Source: Microstegium vimineum
Lineage: Eukaryota > Streptophyta > Magnoliopsida > Poales > Poaceae
DNA length: 64,000 nt
Assembly: GCA_022036555.1 (NCBI GenBank)
Contig: CM039129.1
Coordinates: forward strand, 25,656,553 to 25,720,552
Direction of reading: 5' to 3'
The notes beneath the pieces were generated by a model. The model was not told where the DNA came from, searched no databases, and was given only the letters and a program-made list of their open reading frames with translations. Made by a program: the position numbers and the translations under genes. Positions 46,435 through 58,763 of the stretch are shown piece by piece (the first letter of the stretch is position 1; every line of letters begins with the position of its first letter).

Positions 46435-49400
46435 TGTCACACCCGTTTTTAAGAACAAAAACAAGTGCATAAAGGCTCATGTGCACCCTAGGAACAGTCG
46501 CACACATGAGTTGACAATTGATAGAAAGTACCATCACAGTGTTTATTACATAGCGAATAAAGTATCCATTACATAAATTGAAACAAATAAACTTTGACTA
46601 AACGAAGATAACTACGGAAGCTCCCAAGGGACTGGTTGACTCCAAGACTAGTACTCATTTCGGTAATCATCAACCCAATCTTCATCTGTGTTGTTTGAAT
46701 GCAAGGGTGAGCACATACGTACTCAACAAATATAACACGGGGTTTATGAAGCTCAAAAGGATATGCATGGTTCATAGCGGTAAGCATTTTAAGTAGATCA
46801 AATTCATATTATTATCAACAATTACCAAGGTAAATTGCAAAAGCTCAAATATCCATGATCATAAAGTAAATGACAACGATATACAATAAATAAATAACGC
46901 TTGCATAAGCCACATAGAAATAAGAACCCAAAAATTTTGTGAGTTTTCTGAGCCGCTCGTGTCCGTGAGCACGGCTATCATGATAGTTTATTAACTCTGA
47001 TCAGAGGTGTACAACTTTACCCACGAGTCGTGTTTGCCCATTTGCCCGGGATCATGACTCCCAAAACACTACCGAGGTGAACGGGCAGGGTACACTATGA
47101 AACCTTTCAAGGGTTCGTCTAACAAGTTAGGGCCGCCAGGTTTCCATGGCAAGGAGATATAGAGCTAACCTGTCTACGGTCACACTCCTTCGCGGCTGGC
47201 CCGAAGATTAGGAACCACACTATACCTGTCTCGGCACACCCCTTTCGCGCCATTAAGGTAACCACTAAACGAGCTAGAAAAGGTCCCCATACTGAGCTAA
47301 AGCCAGAGCCATATAGCCCTCGTGGTTGTACTGTATATCCCAGATTTTGCCGACAGATAAGCTCCTATACTCCAATGTTGCTAAAAAGCGAGTTTTACCA
47401 TTATTGCATATAGTCATTAACAAATTAAGATCATGAACATCTGGTATGAGCGCTAGCAATACTAATCATATGTGGTGGATCAAAACATAGGTGTCAAGGT
47501 ATTCAGGATAACAAACACTAGGATCAAACTAAGGTAAACAAGGAATTTTCATGCATATGAGTTATATTAATTGTGAATAGGACAACAAGGATAATCCCAT
47601 GTTATACTTGCCTTCTTCGAAGAACTCTTGCTGGTCTTGCTGATCTTGATCAAGAAAGAACTCCGGCTCTTCAACGGGAAGCTCAACGTCTATACCGATC
47701 AACAATCAACACCATTCAACCAACGGCAATCATACACGAAGCAAACAAAGCTATGATTAGAACAGTACACCAACAGCAATAAGATAAGTTGAAAACTTTA
47801 TAAAACTATTCTACGCATCGCTACGATCACATCGATGTTTCGTTCACGAAAAACGGAGCTAGAACGACGAAGATATGAATTTAATAGGGTTCTCTATTGA
47901 AAGATATTGATTTACAATTAATCACGAAATTAAACTTTTTCAAAAGTAACTAACAGTGGTATTAACATAAAGATAATTTTATTATGAACCTAACGCAATT
48001 TGAACGGGTCAAAAAGGATTTGAAATGAGGAAGTTATGAAGTTTTGAATTCAAATGGCAATTTTGTAATTAGGATTTTTCATTTTTGAAACAAATCAAAA
48101 ACTGCCCGAAAGGAAATACGTTTTTGGAAAAAGGAAAACGTGTTCTGAGAATGCACCAAAGGACGGCGGGTTGAGGCCGGGATCTTTCCAGGGTCTCTTT
48201 AACAAAATTGCAAACGAAAGGGTATCTTCTAATCTGGTTCGTTCATCTGAGATCCGACGGCTCAGAAGAAAGGGGGGGAAACAGAGAGGGAAACGCCGGC
48301 CGGGGCAGCGTTCAGCGGTGGATCGCCATGGGCGCCGGCGCGAAGGTCGGCGGCGCTAGACGTTAGGGGCCCTCGGGCCACCAGAAGACGAACCGAGAGG
48401 TCCGGGATGCGGAGAAGAGGATCGCGAACTCACCTAGGGGTTTTGTGAGTCCGGTGGACGAAAGGAGTCGGATAGCGGCGCGACGGGGCGGCTCGGACGT
48501 CCCTGTTCATGGTGACACGAAGGTGAGGGCGAGTTAAGGTGAAATTTAGCACGGGGAGGCGTTGCGGAATGCCTCAAACCTTGTTTGTATAAGTTGGAGG
48601 GCTCGCGGTGATCTGTGGAGCTCCGATGGGTTTCAATGGCGGAGGCCGAAGCTAAAACTCACGAGCGGCGGTTCTGTTGGCTCGTTTGCGAGGCGTGGGT
48701 GCCGAATAGATGGGACTGGGGACGGAAACGTGTGCGGTGCCTTGTAGGGAAGCCGCAGCCACCTGGTTTGGTAGCAAAATCTCGCGGAAACGGAGAGGTG
48801 GATTCGGTTGCGGTGCTCAGCAGAGTCCTGCTCGGTTTCGACTCAAGGAAGGAGGAGGCGATGACATGTGGACTCGCGTGGTCGGTGATAGAGAGGGGAA
48901 AAGGAAAGGGGAAACGCGGGCGGACGAGCGGGCCCGGGCAGACAGCGGTACAGAGAGAGGGGGAGGGCGGTTCCCGTTCTGGGCCCTCGGCCGGCGGCCC
49001 AAGAAAGGAGGGGAAGGGGAAGGCCTGTTCGGCTGGGCCAGGGGAGAGGAGGGAAGGGCCACTGCGGTTGGGCCGGGTTCAAGGGAGAGAGGTGCACTGG
49101 GCCGCGCAAAGAGAAAGGAAGGAGGGGCCAGGCCTGCGCCCGAAGAGGAACTGGGCCAGATCAGAGAAAGAAAAGAGAAAGGGGAAAAGGAAATAGTTTT
49201 CCAAATTTCCAGAAATTGAAATTTGCCAATAAATTTCAATTGAAATTCGAAAAGCGGATTTGAAAACTTTCTCAAACCACTCAACTCAAAAACATAAATG
49301 CACCAGCATGAATTGCACCACATGTTTCTACATGGCATTTTAATTTTCCGAAACATTTGGAGCTTAACTAAATTCAATGCATAGCAATAAAACATAGTTA

Positions 49401-49449
49401 AATCAATTTTTACTCTATTTCAAAAACATGCAATTTTCGGAGTGTTACA
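46435..49449 (-). repeat. 3' LTR of element F (3015 bp)
   Basis: Plus strand TGTCACACCCG ... GAGTGTTACA. Contains a GC-rich domain at about 48150-49190. ORFs in it (for example 48562-49219) are not supported as genes. Confidence 0.95.
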
Positions 49450-49467
49450 AATCTACCCCCCTTAAAG
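49450..49467 (-). other. Polypurine tract of element F
   Basis: The minus strand reads TTTAAGGGGGGTAGATT just before the 3' LTR. Confidence 0.85.
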
Positions 49468-49492
49468 AAGCTCGTCCTCGAGATTAGCTGGC

Positions 49493-50911
49493 TTACTCGA
49501 ACAACTGAGGGTATGACTTTCTCAACTCATCTTCTCTTTCCCATGTTGCTTCTGCCTCTGAGTACCGATTCCACTGAACCTTACACATTTTAATGACTCT
49601 GCTCCTGGTTACCCTTTCAGCCATTTCAAGAATCTTAACTGGATACTCCTCATAGGTCAAATCATCGGCAACATTAAGATCATCCAGAGGTATTTGCTCT
49701 TCTGGTATTCTCAAACACTTCTTAAGTTGTGACACATGAAACACATCATGAACTCCAGATAAATTCTCAAGCAGTTCCAACTGATAAGCAACTTCACCAT
49801 GTCTGGCTAGAACTTTAAACGGTCCAACATACCTTGGTGCTAGCTTACCTTTCATGTTAAACCTCTTTACACTTCTCATTGGCGATACTTTGAGATAGAC
49901 ATAATCACCAACATTAAAAGACAAGTCTCTCCTTCTATTATCAGCATAACTCTTCTGCCTCGACTGTGCTATTCTCAAACTGTCTTGGATCACTCTCACA
50001 CGATCCTCAGCATCCCTAAGTACATCAGCACCAAACACTTGTGTCTCACCTGTTTGATTCCAAAACAATGGTGTTCTACACTTACGACCATATAGTGCCT
50101 CAAACGGTGCCATCTTGATGCTCTGCTGATAACTGTTGTTGTAGGAGAACTCTGCATACGGCAAACTCTGATCCCAACTAGTACCATACTGTAACGCACA
50201 GGCTCTCAACATATCTTCCAATATCTGATTAGTTCTTTCAGTTTGACCATCTGTTTGAGGATGATATGCAGTGCTGAAGTTCAGCTTAGTTCCCAAAGCT
50301 CTATGCACACTATGCCAAAAATTTGAAGTGAACTGAGTACCTCTATCAGACACAATCTTCTTTGGAACTCCATGCAAACATACTATCCATTCCATATACA
50401 ACTCTGCTAACTGAGCACCATTGTACTTTGTCTTGACTGGTAGAAAGTGAGCTACCTTGGTCAGACGATCAACTATTACCCAAATAGAATCATAGCCTCG
50501 CTGGGTACAAGGTAACCCAACAATGAAATCCATACCAACTTCTTCCCACTTCCATTCGGGTATCTTCATAGGTTGCAACAATCCAGCAGGTCTCTGATGT
50601 TCAGCTTTAACTCTCTGACAAGTATCACATAAAGCCACATACTCAGCTACATCTCTTTTTAATCCAACCCACCAAAATTTCTCTTTCACATCCATATACA
50701 TCTTAGTGCTACCAGGATGAATAGAATAAGCAGACTCATGAGCTTCACGCAAAATCATTTGCCTCAAAGCTTTATCATCAGGTACACATAATCCATTACC
50801 AAACCACAAAGTTCCATTATCATCCATACGGAAACCATGTGACTTACCGATGACCAGGTTCTCTGCTATCTCCTTCAACTTCTCATCCTGTAATTGACCT
50901 TTTCGGATCTC
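49493..50911 (-). pseudogene. pol: Integrase with chromodomain (element F)
   Basis: 461 codons from the Met at 50878 to TGA/TAA-type stop at 49493; the frame is continuous with the RT ORF but separated by TAG at 50914-50912. Zinc-binding H47, H54, C84, C87; catalytic D117, D178, E214 (DX35E). A GPF module (YVGPFKVLARHGEVAY) and a C-terminal chromodomain follow (EYPVKILEMAERVTR ... KVQWNRYSEAEATWE). Chromodomains direct integration to heterochromatin. Apart from the upstream stop this part is intact. Confidence 0.92.
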
Positions 50912-52543
50912 CTATTCAAGTGTAGGTTCCATCACCATCTCTGCTGCATTGACAATGAAACCCAAGTTCAAGCATTCAAACTCATCACACAACTCATCGG
51001 ACATAGCTGACATAAGCAACTCATGGACTCCACTCTTCCTGCTGAGAGCGTCTGCAACCACATTAGCTTTCCCAGGGTGATAATGCACATCTAGATCATA
51101 ATCCTTGATCAGTTCTAACCATCTGCGTTGTCTCAAGTTCAGATCAGACTGGGTGAAGATATATTTCAAACTCTTATGATCAGTATATATGTCACACTTA
51201 TGCCCAATCAGATAGTGTCTCCATATCTTCAAAGCATGTACTACTGCAGCAAGTTCTAAATCATGAGTAGGATAGTTTAATTCATGTTTCCTCAACTGCC
51301 GAGAAGCATAAGCAACAACCCTACCTTCTTGCATAAGAACACATCCCAAACCAGTACGAGAAGCATCACAGTAGATAGAGAAGCTCTTACTCAGATCTGG
51401 CAGTATCAACACAGGTGTTGTAGTCAACCTCTTTTTCAGCTCTTCAAAGTTGGCTTGGCATTTATCAGACCACACAAACTTGGCATTCTTCTCTAGTAAA
51501 GTTGTCATAGGTTTTGCGAGTTTTGAGAAGCCTTCAATGAATCTTCTGTAGTAACCAGCTAAACCAAGAAAACTGCGAATCTCAGTAACACTAGTTGGCG
51601 GTTTCCAATTCAATACATCTCTCACCTTGCTGGGATCAACGGAAATACCTCCATTAGAGACAACATGGCCAAGGAAGGAAACTTCCTTCAACCAGAACTC
51701 ACACTTGCTCCGCTTAGCATACAACCTGTGATCTCTAAGCTTCTGCAATACCATTCTCAGATGTTCAGCATGTTCTTCCTCAGTTTTAGAGAACACCAGT
51801 ATATCATCAATGAACACAACCACAAACTTATCCAAATACTCCATAAACACCTTATTCATCATGTACATAAAGTATGCAGGAGCATTGGTCAATCCAAAAG
51901 ACATAACAGTATACTCGTACAGACCATACCTTGTGGTGAAAGCTGTTTTTGGAATATCACTAGCACGAATCTTCAATTGATGATATCCAGAACGAAGATC
52001 AATCTTTGAGAACACACAAGTACCTCTCAACTGATCAAACAAATCATCAATTTTGGGCAAAGGATACTTGTTCTTGATGGTAACCTCATTGAGCGATCTA
52101 TAATCAACACACATCCTCTGACTACCATCTTTCTTATCAACAAAAATAACCGGTGCACCCCATGGTGAAGAACTAGGACGAATGAAACCTTTTTCTTGCA
52201 ATTCTTCTATTTGTTTCTTAAGTTCTTCTAGTTCTTTTACCCCCATTCTATATGGTCGTTTAGCTATGGGTGCAGTACCAGGTAATAACTCAATAAGAAA
52301 TTCAATGTCTCGGTCAAGTGGCATACCTGGCAGTTCATCTGGAAAGACATCCTGGAATTCATTCACCACTGGATCATCCTGATTAGTCCCATCATTGATC
52401 TGGTTCACAACGGCTGTCTCTGGCTGCTGCATAACCACATCCACACTGATCTGGTCGCCCTTTGGTGTAACAAGAGATACTGTCTTCTCTTTGCACTGTA
52501 TCACTGCTTGATGTGCTTTCATCCAGTCCATACCCACAATCAC
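50912..52543 (-). pseudogene. pol: Reverse transcriptase and RNase H of element F
   Basis: 543 codons. RT motifs: RMCVDYRSLNEVT, KTAFTTRYGLYEY and FIDD at residues 244-247. RNase H has YCDASRTGLG, DLELAAVVHALKIWRH, YTDHKSLKYIF and the final VVADALSRK, all catalytic acids present. There is no real start codon: the frame is joined to gag-protease through a one-base loss at about 52545, where the protease C-terminus (SSGI) meets VIVGMDW. TAG at 50912 separates it from integrase. Tekay elements normally make one gag-pol polyprotein. Confidence 0.92.
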
Positions 52544-53913
52544 ACAATACCAGAACTTCTCAGCACAACTGGACTAATCATGAAGTCTACCCCCCTTAAG
52601 GTGAGATTAACTGAGGGGCATTTATGGGCAACTTGTATAGGTCCCCCCGGTGAACTTACTAACATGTGATTCTTCATAGCTATCATGGGTATGCTATGTA
52701 TGGTAACAAATGCTTGCGAAATAAATGTATGCGATGCTCCAGAATAAAAAAGAACAGATGCAGGGATGGAGTTGATGTCAAACGTACCCAGCATGACTTC
52801 CGGGGCCTCCTGAGCGGTAGCGACAGAAACATGATTCACCCGTCCAGAGCTAGGAGTTGGTTGGGGTCTTCCTCTGCTGCCACTGTCGTTGTTCTGGTTC
52901 TGCTTCCTGGGACAACTGTGAGCGTAGTGTCCAGGATCTCCACATCGATAGCATACTCTTGGAGTGCTGGGTTGAGGTGCACTATTCTTAGCTGGAGTAG
53001 AACTGGGGGTACCTTGACGCGGAGTATGGGTTCCACTCTGAAACTGATAAGGCGTGCGCTGATGATTTTGAGCATTACCTTGTTGGTACTGAGGCCTTTG
53101 CTGGTTCGGATTGCGATTCCACTGGCTAACAGGCCCTTGGTACCTCTGCTGAGAGCTAGCATGAGAATTGAAGCGGGGGCGAGTATTGCTCCTAGATGAC
53201 TGTGCTCTCATCTTCCTCTTCTTGTCCATGTCCTTGCGCTCATTGTCAAGCACGATGGCACGGTTCACCAGCGTCTGAAAATTTGGGTACACATTACCCT
53301 TCAACTGCAGCCTCAGATCGTAGTAGATTCCCTTCAGGAAGTGACGCTGTTTGTCTGCATCTTCTCTCACTTCATTAGGAGCATAGCGAGCCAGTTGAGA
53401 GAATCTGTCATGGTACTCACTGACCGACATCTGCCCCATTCTGAGATTGCGGAACTCCTCCTGTTTGAGCTCAATAATTCCCTCTGGGATATGACGAGCC
53501 CTGAAGTCCCTGGAGAACTCATCCCAAGTGATAGCAGGAGCATTAACAGGACGTGCAGCTTGATACGATTCCCACCAGGTCTGAGCCACACCTTGCAACT
53601 GACCAGAAGCATACAACACCTTCTCGTGGTCATTGCACTGAGCGATGTTGAGCTGTTTCTCCACTGCTCGAAGCCAATCATCTGCTTCCAAGGGATCAGC
53701 AGCATGTGAAAACACCGGAGGATGACCTTGAAGGAATTCCCGGCGCTTGTTGGTAGGTGCCACTGCTTGATTCGGCGGGTTCTGCATGAACTGCATCATC
53801 ACTTGCATTAGCTGCCCCTGCATTGCCATCAGCTCTTCCGTGGACATGGGTGCCGGGGGAGGTGGTGGCGGTGGATTCCTGTTGGAACGAGGCATCTGTG
53901 CTCCAAAACACAA
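52540..53913 (-). pseudogene. gag: gag and protease of element F
   Basis: 457 codons from the ATG at 53913 to TGA at 52540. N-terminal Pro-rich start (PPPPPPPAPMSTEELM), capsid core (WLRAVEKQLNIAQC, WDEFSRDFRARHIPEGI, FRNLRMGQMSVSEYHDRFSQ), Gln/Arg/Asn-rich linker, and zinc knuckle CYRCGDPGHYAHSC. In the protease the expected DSGAS reads YSGAS: residue 390 is Tyr (codon TAT at 52746-52744), so the catalytic Asp is lost. The frameshift follows 67 codons later. The gag part itself looks intact. Confidence 0.9.
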
Positions 53914-54634
53914 ATAATTATGCTTAGAATCATAACTTATACCATCAAAAACATATTATATGCAAATCTGAAATTTTCTGGACGAGAGATTCTGACAACA
54001 CTGCAGTAAAACGGCCATAAAACAAGTTACAGATATCCGATGGAGTTGGTTCTGGACTTTCTGGAAAGGTATTGAAATTCTCTACAACTTTGTCTCAACT
54101 GACATTCCCAGATTCAGATGCTAAAATTTTGTAAAACAGCAAAGAACAGATTCTGTTTCAGGTTTCAGACTGCGCAGAAACATCAACTTGCAACAGGCAT
54201 ATCTCTTAAAATATAACAGCTATAAAGGCGATTCCAGATGGAAAAGAACCATGAATGAGTCTAGTTATTCCCAGTAAAAGTTCATGAATTTTGCATCAAC
54301 AGATCTTGAGATATAACAGAAACACTGACGACTGCTCCAGAAAACAGTGAAGATAGAGACAGGACAAAACCAACCCAACTATATGTATGACATTAACTAA
54401 TTATTATTAAACCTTGGAAACTTGTAGATATAACCACAAGATGTCCAGCAAGCATTACAAAGATCCAAATCACTCATAGTCATCATAACAAATAAACCAA
54501 GCACAAAGGATCACATTACACCAAGACTCGATTAAACTAGACGCAACGGCGAAACTACTATCGTTCTTTATTACATAAAAGGTGCCTAATTCCTATGGAT
54601 AGATCTTGATTGAAGAGGAACTTGGGGTCTTCTT
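53914..54634 (-). other. Untranslated stretch between the extra ORF and gag of F
   Basis: About 720 bp, AT-rich, with no ORF of note and no recognised motif. Confidence 0.6.
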
Positions 54635-55375
54635 TCATGGCTGGAGTTGAGCTAGCTGTGCTTTTAGCGCTTCGTTCTCTTCACAAAGCTTCTCATTGAA
54701 TTCCTTCTCATACCGCAGCTCTTCTTTCAACTCGTCTGCCACAGTTGCCATCTCACGACCAAATCTTACCACACCTTGCAGCTTTGGTTTCGAATCATCC
54801 GTAGGTGCCATGTACCAGGTTCCTCTACTTGGCACAAGGAAAGGAAGATGCTTAAAACCACCATCACTCGTGCCATGTTGATCCCGATACTGACCGTGAT
54901 AGCTGATGAATGCTTCATGGGCAACATCCTCCATAGCCTTCCTAGGAGTGGATCGGCTCACCTTGGTCCTGAAGGTTGCATTTACCATATGATGATTGTT
55001 TTCAACTTCCCAGACCCAAAGCTCTGCATGCCATTGGGATGGCCTCTGTGGGTGCTTGCGTTCCGTGCAGCGGTACTCCAGAGTGGCTTGCATCTCATAC
55101 AAGCAGTTTTCCAGAAACATCTCTATCAAATCCTGGAAAGGATAGTGACGGTTTGGCAGTATGACATGAGTCTCTTCAGTCCAATCTGTGAAAGGGACGT
55201 CTTCTGGTGCTGGCTTCATCTGAACTTCTTCATCTATGTCCTCATCCTGGAAGGCTCCCACTCTTGACTCTGCATCAGAAATCTCCATTTCTTTAGCTGG
55301 TCGAAGCTGCCTAGGGGTGAACAAAGCACTGTACTCCGCAGCTGTCATCCTGTTGTTCTGGCGAGAGGGAGGCAT
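54635..55375 (-). CDS. Extra ORF upstream of gag in element F
   Basis: 246 intact codons from the ATG at 55375 (MPPSRQNNRMTAAEY) to 54635, in the leader between primer site and gag, on the gag strand. The N-terminus is basic, followed by an acidic stretch. The middle has conserved-looking features (WTEETHVILPNRHYPFQDLI, ECRYTERKH-like Cys/His residues, WHAELWVWEVENNHHMVNAT). The last 40 residues form a predicted coiled coil (LKEELRYEKEFNEKLCEENE). I do not recognise the family and do not assign a function. It is open although gag-pol of the same copy is broken in three places. It could be an accessory protein of this chromovirus lineage. Confidence 0.72.
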   Translation of the reverse strand: MPPSRQNNRMTAAEYSALFTPRQLRPAKEMEISDAESRVGAFQDEDIDEEVQMKPAPEDVPFTDWTEETHVILPNRHYPFQDLIEMFLENCLYEMQATLEYRCTERKHPQRPSQWHAELWVWEVENNHHMVNATFRTKVSRSTPRKAMEDVAHEAFISYHGQYRDQHGTSDGGFKHLPFLVPSRGTWYMAPTDDSKPKLQGVVRFGREMATVADELKEELRYEKEFNEKLCEENEALKAQLAQLQP

Positions 55376-55548
55376 CTACAGAAAGTTTAGACATAGATTA
55401 GATAGAAGCAAAGTTTTCACAATAGAGTATAACCGAAGAAGCATTAAAACTTTAGCAATTATCAAGACTTTAGTAGAAAGCATGAACAAGAGAAGAAGGA
55501 CTCTAAAAGCAACCATTCTAACTAGGCTTGCGTCCTACAGTCAACACA

Positions 55549-55562
55549 TGCTTTGATACCAA
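55549..55562 (-). other. Primer-binding site of element F (initiator Met tRNA)
   Basis: The minus strand reads TTGGTATCAAAGCATG two bases inside the LTR; one mismatch to the TGGTATCAGAGC consensus. Confidence 0.85.
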
Positions 55563-55564
55563 TT

Positions 55565-58500
55565 TGTCACACCCGTTTTTAAGAACAAAAACAAGTGCAT
55601 AAAGGCTCATGTGCACCCCAGGAACAGTCGCACACATGAGTTGACAATTGATAGAAAGTACCATCACAGTGTTTATTACATAGCGAATAAAATATCCATT
55701 ACATAAATTGAAACAAATAAACTTTGACTAAACGAAGATAACTGCGAAAGCTCCCAAGGGACTGGTTGACTGGTTGACTCCAAGACTAGTACTCATTTCG
55801 GTAATCATCAACTCAATCTTCATCTGTGTTGTTTGAATGCAAGGGTGAGCACATACGTACTCAACAAATATAACACGGGGTTTATGAAGCTCAAAAGGAT
55901 ATGCATGGTTCATAGCGGTAAGCATTTTAAGTAGATCAAATTCATATTATTATCAACAATTACCAAGGTAAATTGCAAAAGCTCAAATATCCATGATCAT
56001 AAAGTAAATGACAACGATATACAATAAATAAATAACGCTTGCATAAGCCACATAGAAATAAGAACCCAAAAATTCTGTGAGTTTTCCGAGCCGCTCGTGT
56101 CCGTGAGCACAGCTATCATGATAGTTTATTAACTCTGATCAAAGGTGTACAACTTTACCCACGAGTCGTGTTTGACCATTTGCCCGGGATCATGACTCCC
56201 AAAACACTACCGAGGTGAACGGGCAGGGTACACTATGAAACCTTTCAAGGGTTCGTCTAACAAGTTAGGGCAGCCAGGTTTCCATGGCAAGGAGATATAG
56301 AGCCAACCTGTCTACGGTCACACTCCTTCGCGGCTGGCCCGAAGATTAGGAACCACACTATACCTATCTCGGCACACCCCTTTCGCGCCATAAAGGTAAC
56401 CACTAAACGAGCTAGAAAAGGTCCCCATACTGAGCTAAAGCCAGAGCCATATAGCCCTCGTGGTTGTACTGTATATCCCAGATTTTGCCGACAGATAAGC
56501 TCCTATACTCCAATGTTGCTAAAAAGCGAGTTTTACCATTATTGCATATAGTCATTAACAAATTAAGATCATGAACATCTGGTATGAGCGCTAGCAATAC
56601 TAATCATATGTGGTGGATCAAAACATAGGTGTCAAGGTATTCAGGATAACAAACACTAGGATCAAACTAAGGTAAACAAGGAATTTTCATGCATATGAGT
56701 TATATTAATTGTGAATAGGACAACAAGGATAATCCCATGTCATACTTGCCTTCTTCGAAGAACTCTTGCTGGTCTTGCTGATCTTGATCAAGAAAGAACT
56801 CCGGCTCTTCAACGGGAAGATCAACGTCTATACCGATCAACAATCAACACCATTCAACCAACGACAATCATACACGAAGCAAACAAAGCTATGATTAGAA
56901 CAGTACACCAACAGTAATAAGATAAGTTGAAAACTTTATAAAACTATTCTACGCATCGCTACGATCACATCGATGTTTCGTTCACGAAAAACGGAGCTAG
57001 AACGACGAAGATATGAATTTAATAGGGTTCTCTATTGAAAGATATTGATTTACAATTAATCACGAAATTAAACTTTTTCAAAAGTAACTAACAGTGGTAT
57101 TAACATAAAGATAATTTTATTATGGACCTAACGCAATTTGAACGGGTCAAAAAGGATTTGAAATGAGGAAGTTATGAAGTTTTGAATTCAAATGGCAATT
57201 CTGTAATTAGGATTTTTCATTTTTGAAACAAATCAAAAACTGCCCGAAAGGAAATACGTTTTCGGAAAAAGGAAAACGTGTTCTGAGAATGCGCCAAAGG
57301 ACGGCGGGTTGAGTCCGGGATCTTTCCAGGCTCTCTTTAACAAAATTGCAAACGAAAGGGTATCTTCTAATCTGGTTCGTTCATCTGAGATCTGACGGCT
57401 CAGAAGAAAGGGGGGAAACAGAGAGGGAAACGCCGGCCGGGGAAAGCGTTGCGCGGTGGATCGCCATGGGCGCCGGCGCGAAGGTCGGCGGCGCTAGATG
57501 TTAGGGGCCCTCGGGCCACCAGAAGACGAACCGAGAGGTCCGGGATGGGGAGAAGAGGATCGCGAACTCACCTAGGGGTTTTGTGAGTCCGGTGGACGAA
57601 AGGAGTCAGATAGCGGCGCGACGGGGCGGCTCGGATGTCCCTGTTCATGGTGACACGAAGGTGAGGGCGAGTTAAGGTGAAATTTAGCACGGGGAGGCAT
57701 TGCGGAATGCCTCAAACCTTGTTTGTATAAGTTGGAGGGCTCGCGGTGATCTGTGGAGCTCCGATGGGTTTCAATGGCGGAGGCCAAAGCTAAAACTCAC
57801 GAGCGGCGGTTCTGTTGGCTCGTTTGCGAGGCGTGGGTGCCGAATAGATGGGACTGGGGACGGAAAGGTGTGCGGTGCCTTGTAGGGAAGCCGCAGCCAC
57901 CTGGTTTGGTAGCAAAATCTCGCGGAAATGGAGAGGTGGATTCGGTTGCGGTGCTCAGCAGAGTCCTGCTCGGTTTCGACTCAAGGAAGGAGGAGGCGAT
58001 GACATGTGGACTCGCGTGGTCGGTGATAGAGAGGGAAAAGGAAAGGGGAAACGCGGGCGGACGAGCGGGCCCGGGCAGACAGCGGTACAGAGAGAGGGGG
58101 AGGGCGTTTCCCGTTCTGGGCCCTCGGCCGGCGGCCCAAGAAAGGAGGGGAAGGGGAAGGCCTGTTCGGCTGGGCCAGGGGAGAGGAGGGAAGGGCCACT
58201 GCGGTTGGGCCGGGTTCAAGGGAGAGAGGTGCACTGGGCCACGCAAAGAGAAAGGAAGGAGGGGCCAGGCCTACGGCCGAAGAGGAACTGGGCCAGATCA
58301 GAGAAAGAAAAGAGAAAGGGGAAAAGGAAATAGTTTTCCAAATTTCCAGAAATTGAAATTTGCCAATAAATTTCAATTGAAATTCGAAAAGCGGATTTGA
58401 AAACTTTCTCAAACCACTCAACTCAAAAACATAAATGCACCAGCATGAATTGCACCACATGTTTCTACATGGCATTTTTATTTTCTGAAACATTTGGAGC

Positions 58501-58586
58501 TTAACTAAATTCAATGCATAGCAATAAAACATAGTTAAATCAATTTTTACTCTATTTCAAAAACATGCAATTTTCGGAGTGTTACA
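55565..58586 (-). repeat. 5' LTR of element F (3022 bp)
   Basis: Near-identical to 46435-49449; carries a 9-bp tandem duplication (GGTTGACTGGTTGACT, near 55763) absent from the other copy. Confidence 0.95.
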
Positions 58587-58763
58587 AAAGGGCAGAGACA
58601 TGGTGCTTGACCAGACCGTTCTATCTTTCAACTACCCAAGACAAAGGTGACGGTTACAAGCCCCATGGCGGAAGGTAAGGCGTGAAAGAATTGTAGCAAC
58701 TCCTGATCCATCACTGAGTCTATCTTTGCTCAGGGACGAGCAAAAGGTAAGCTTAGGGGAGTT
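58587..58763 (+). other. 3' end of E interior and polypurine tract
   Basis: Continues E after F. Ends CAGGGACGAGCAAAAGGTAA then GCTTAGGGGAGTT, a purine-rich tract typical of plant Gypsy 3' ends. Confidence 0.7.

Larger units (their letters stand above)
46435..58586 (-). mobile_element. Element F: Tekay/Del-type chromovirus with 3 kb LTRs
   Basis: 12,152 bp, minus strand, flanked by perfect AAAGG (46430-46434 and 58587-58591). LTRs 46435-49449 and 55565-58586 differ by roughly 1% by eye. Order on the minus strand: 5' LTR, initiator-Met primer site, extra ORF, gag-protease, RT-RNase H, integrase with chromodomain, polypurine tract, 3' LTR. A frameshift, a nonsense codon and a changed protease residue break it. 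Confidence 0.95.

Noticed and set aside
48562..49219. Overlapping ORFs of 160-215 codons in the F LTRs (also 57700-58400)
   Set aside because: They occur in several frames and both strands of a GC-rich block, with low-complexity Gly/Arg/Glu or Pro/Ser translation, and the frames differ between the two LTR copies.
54976..55267. Plus-strand ORFs opposite the extra ORF of F
   Set aside because: Shadow frames; the minus-strand ORF has the sense orientation of the element, a good start and coiled-coil character.
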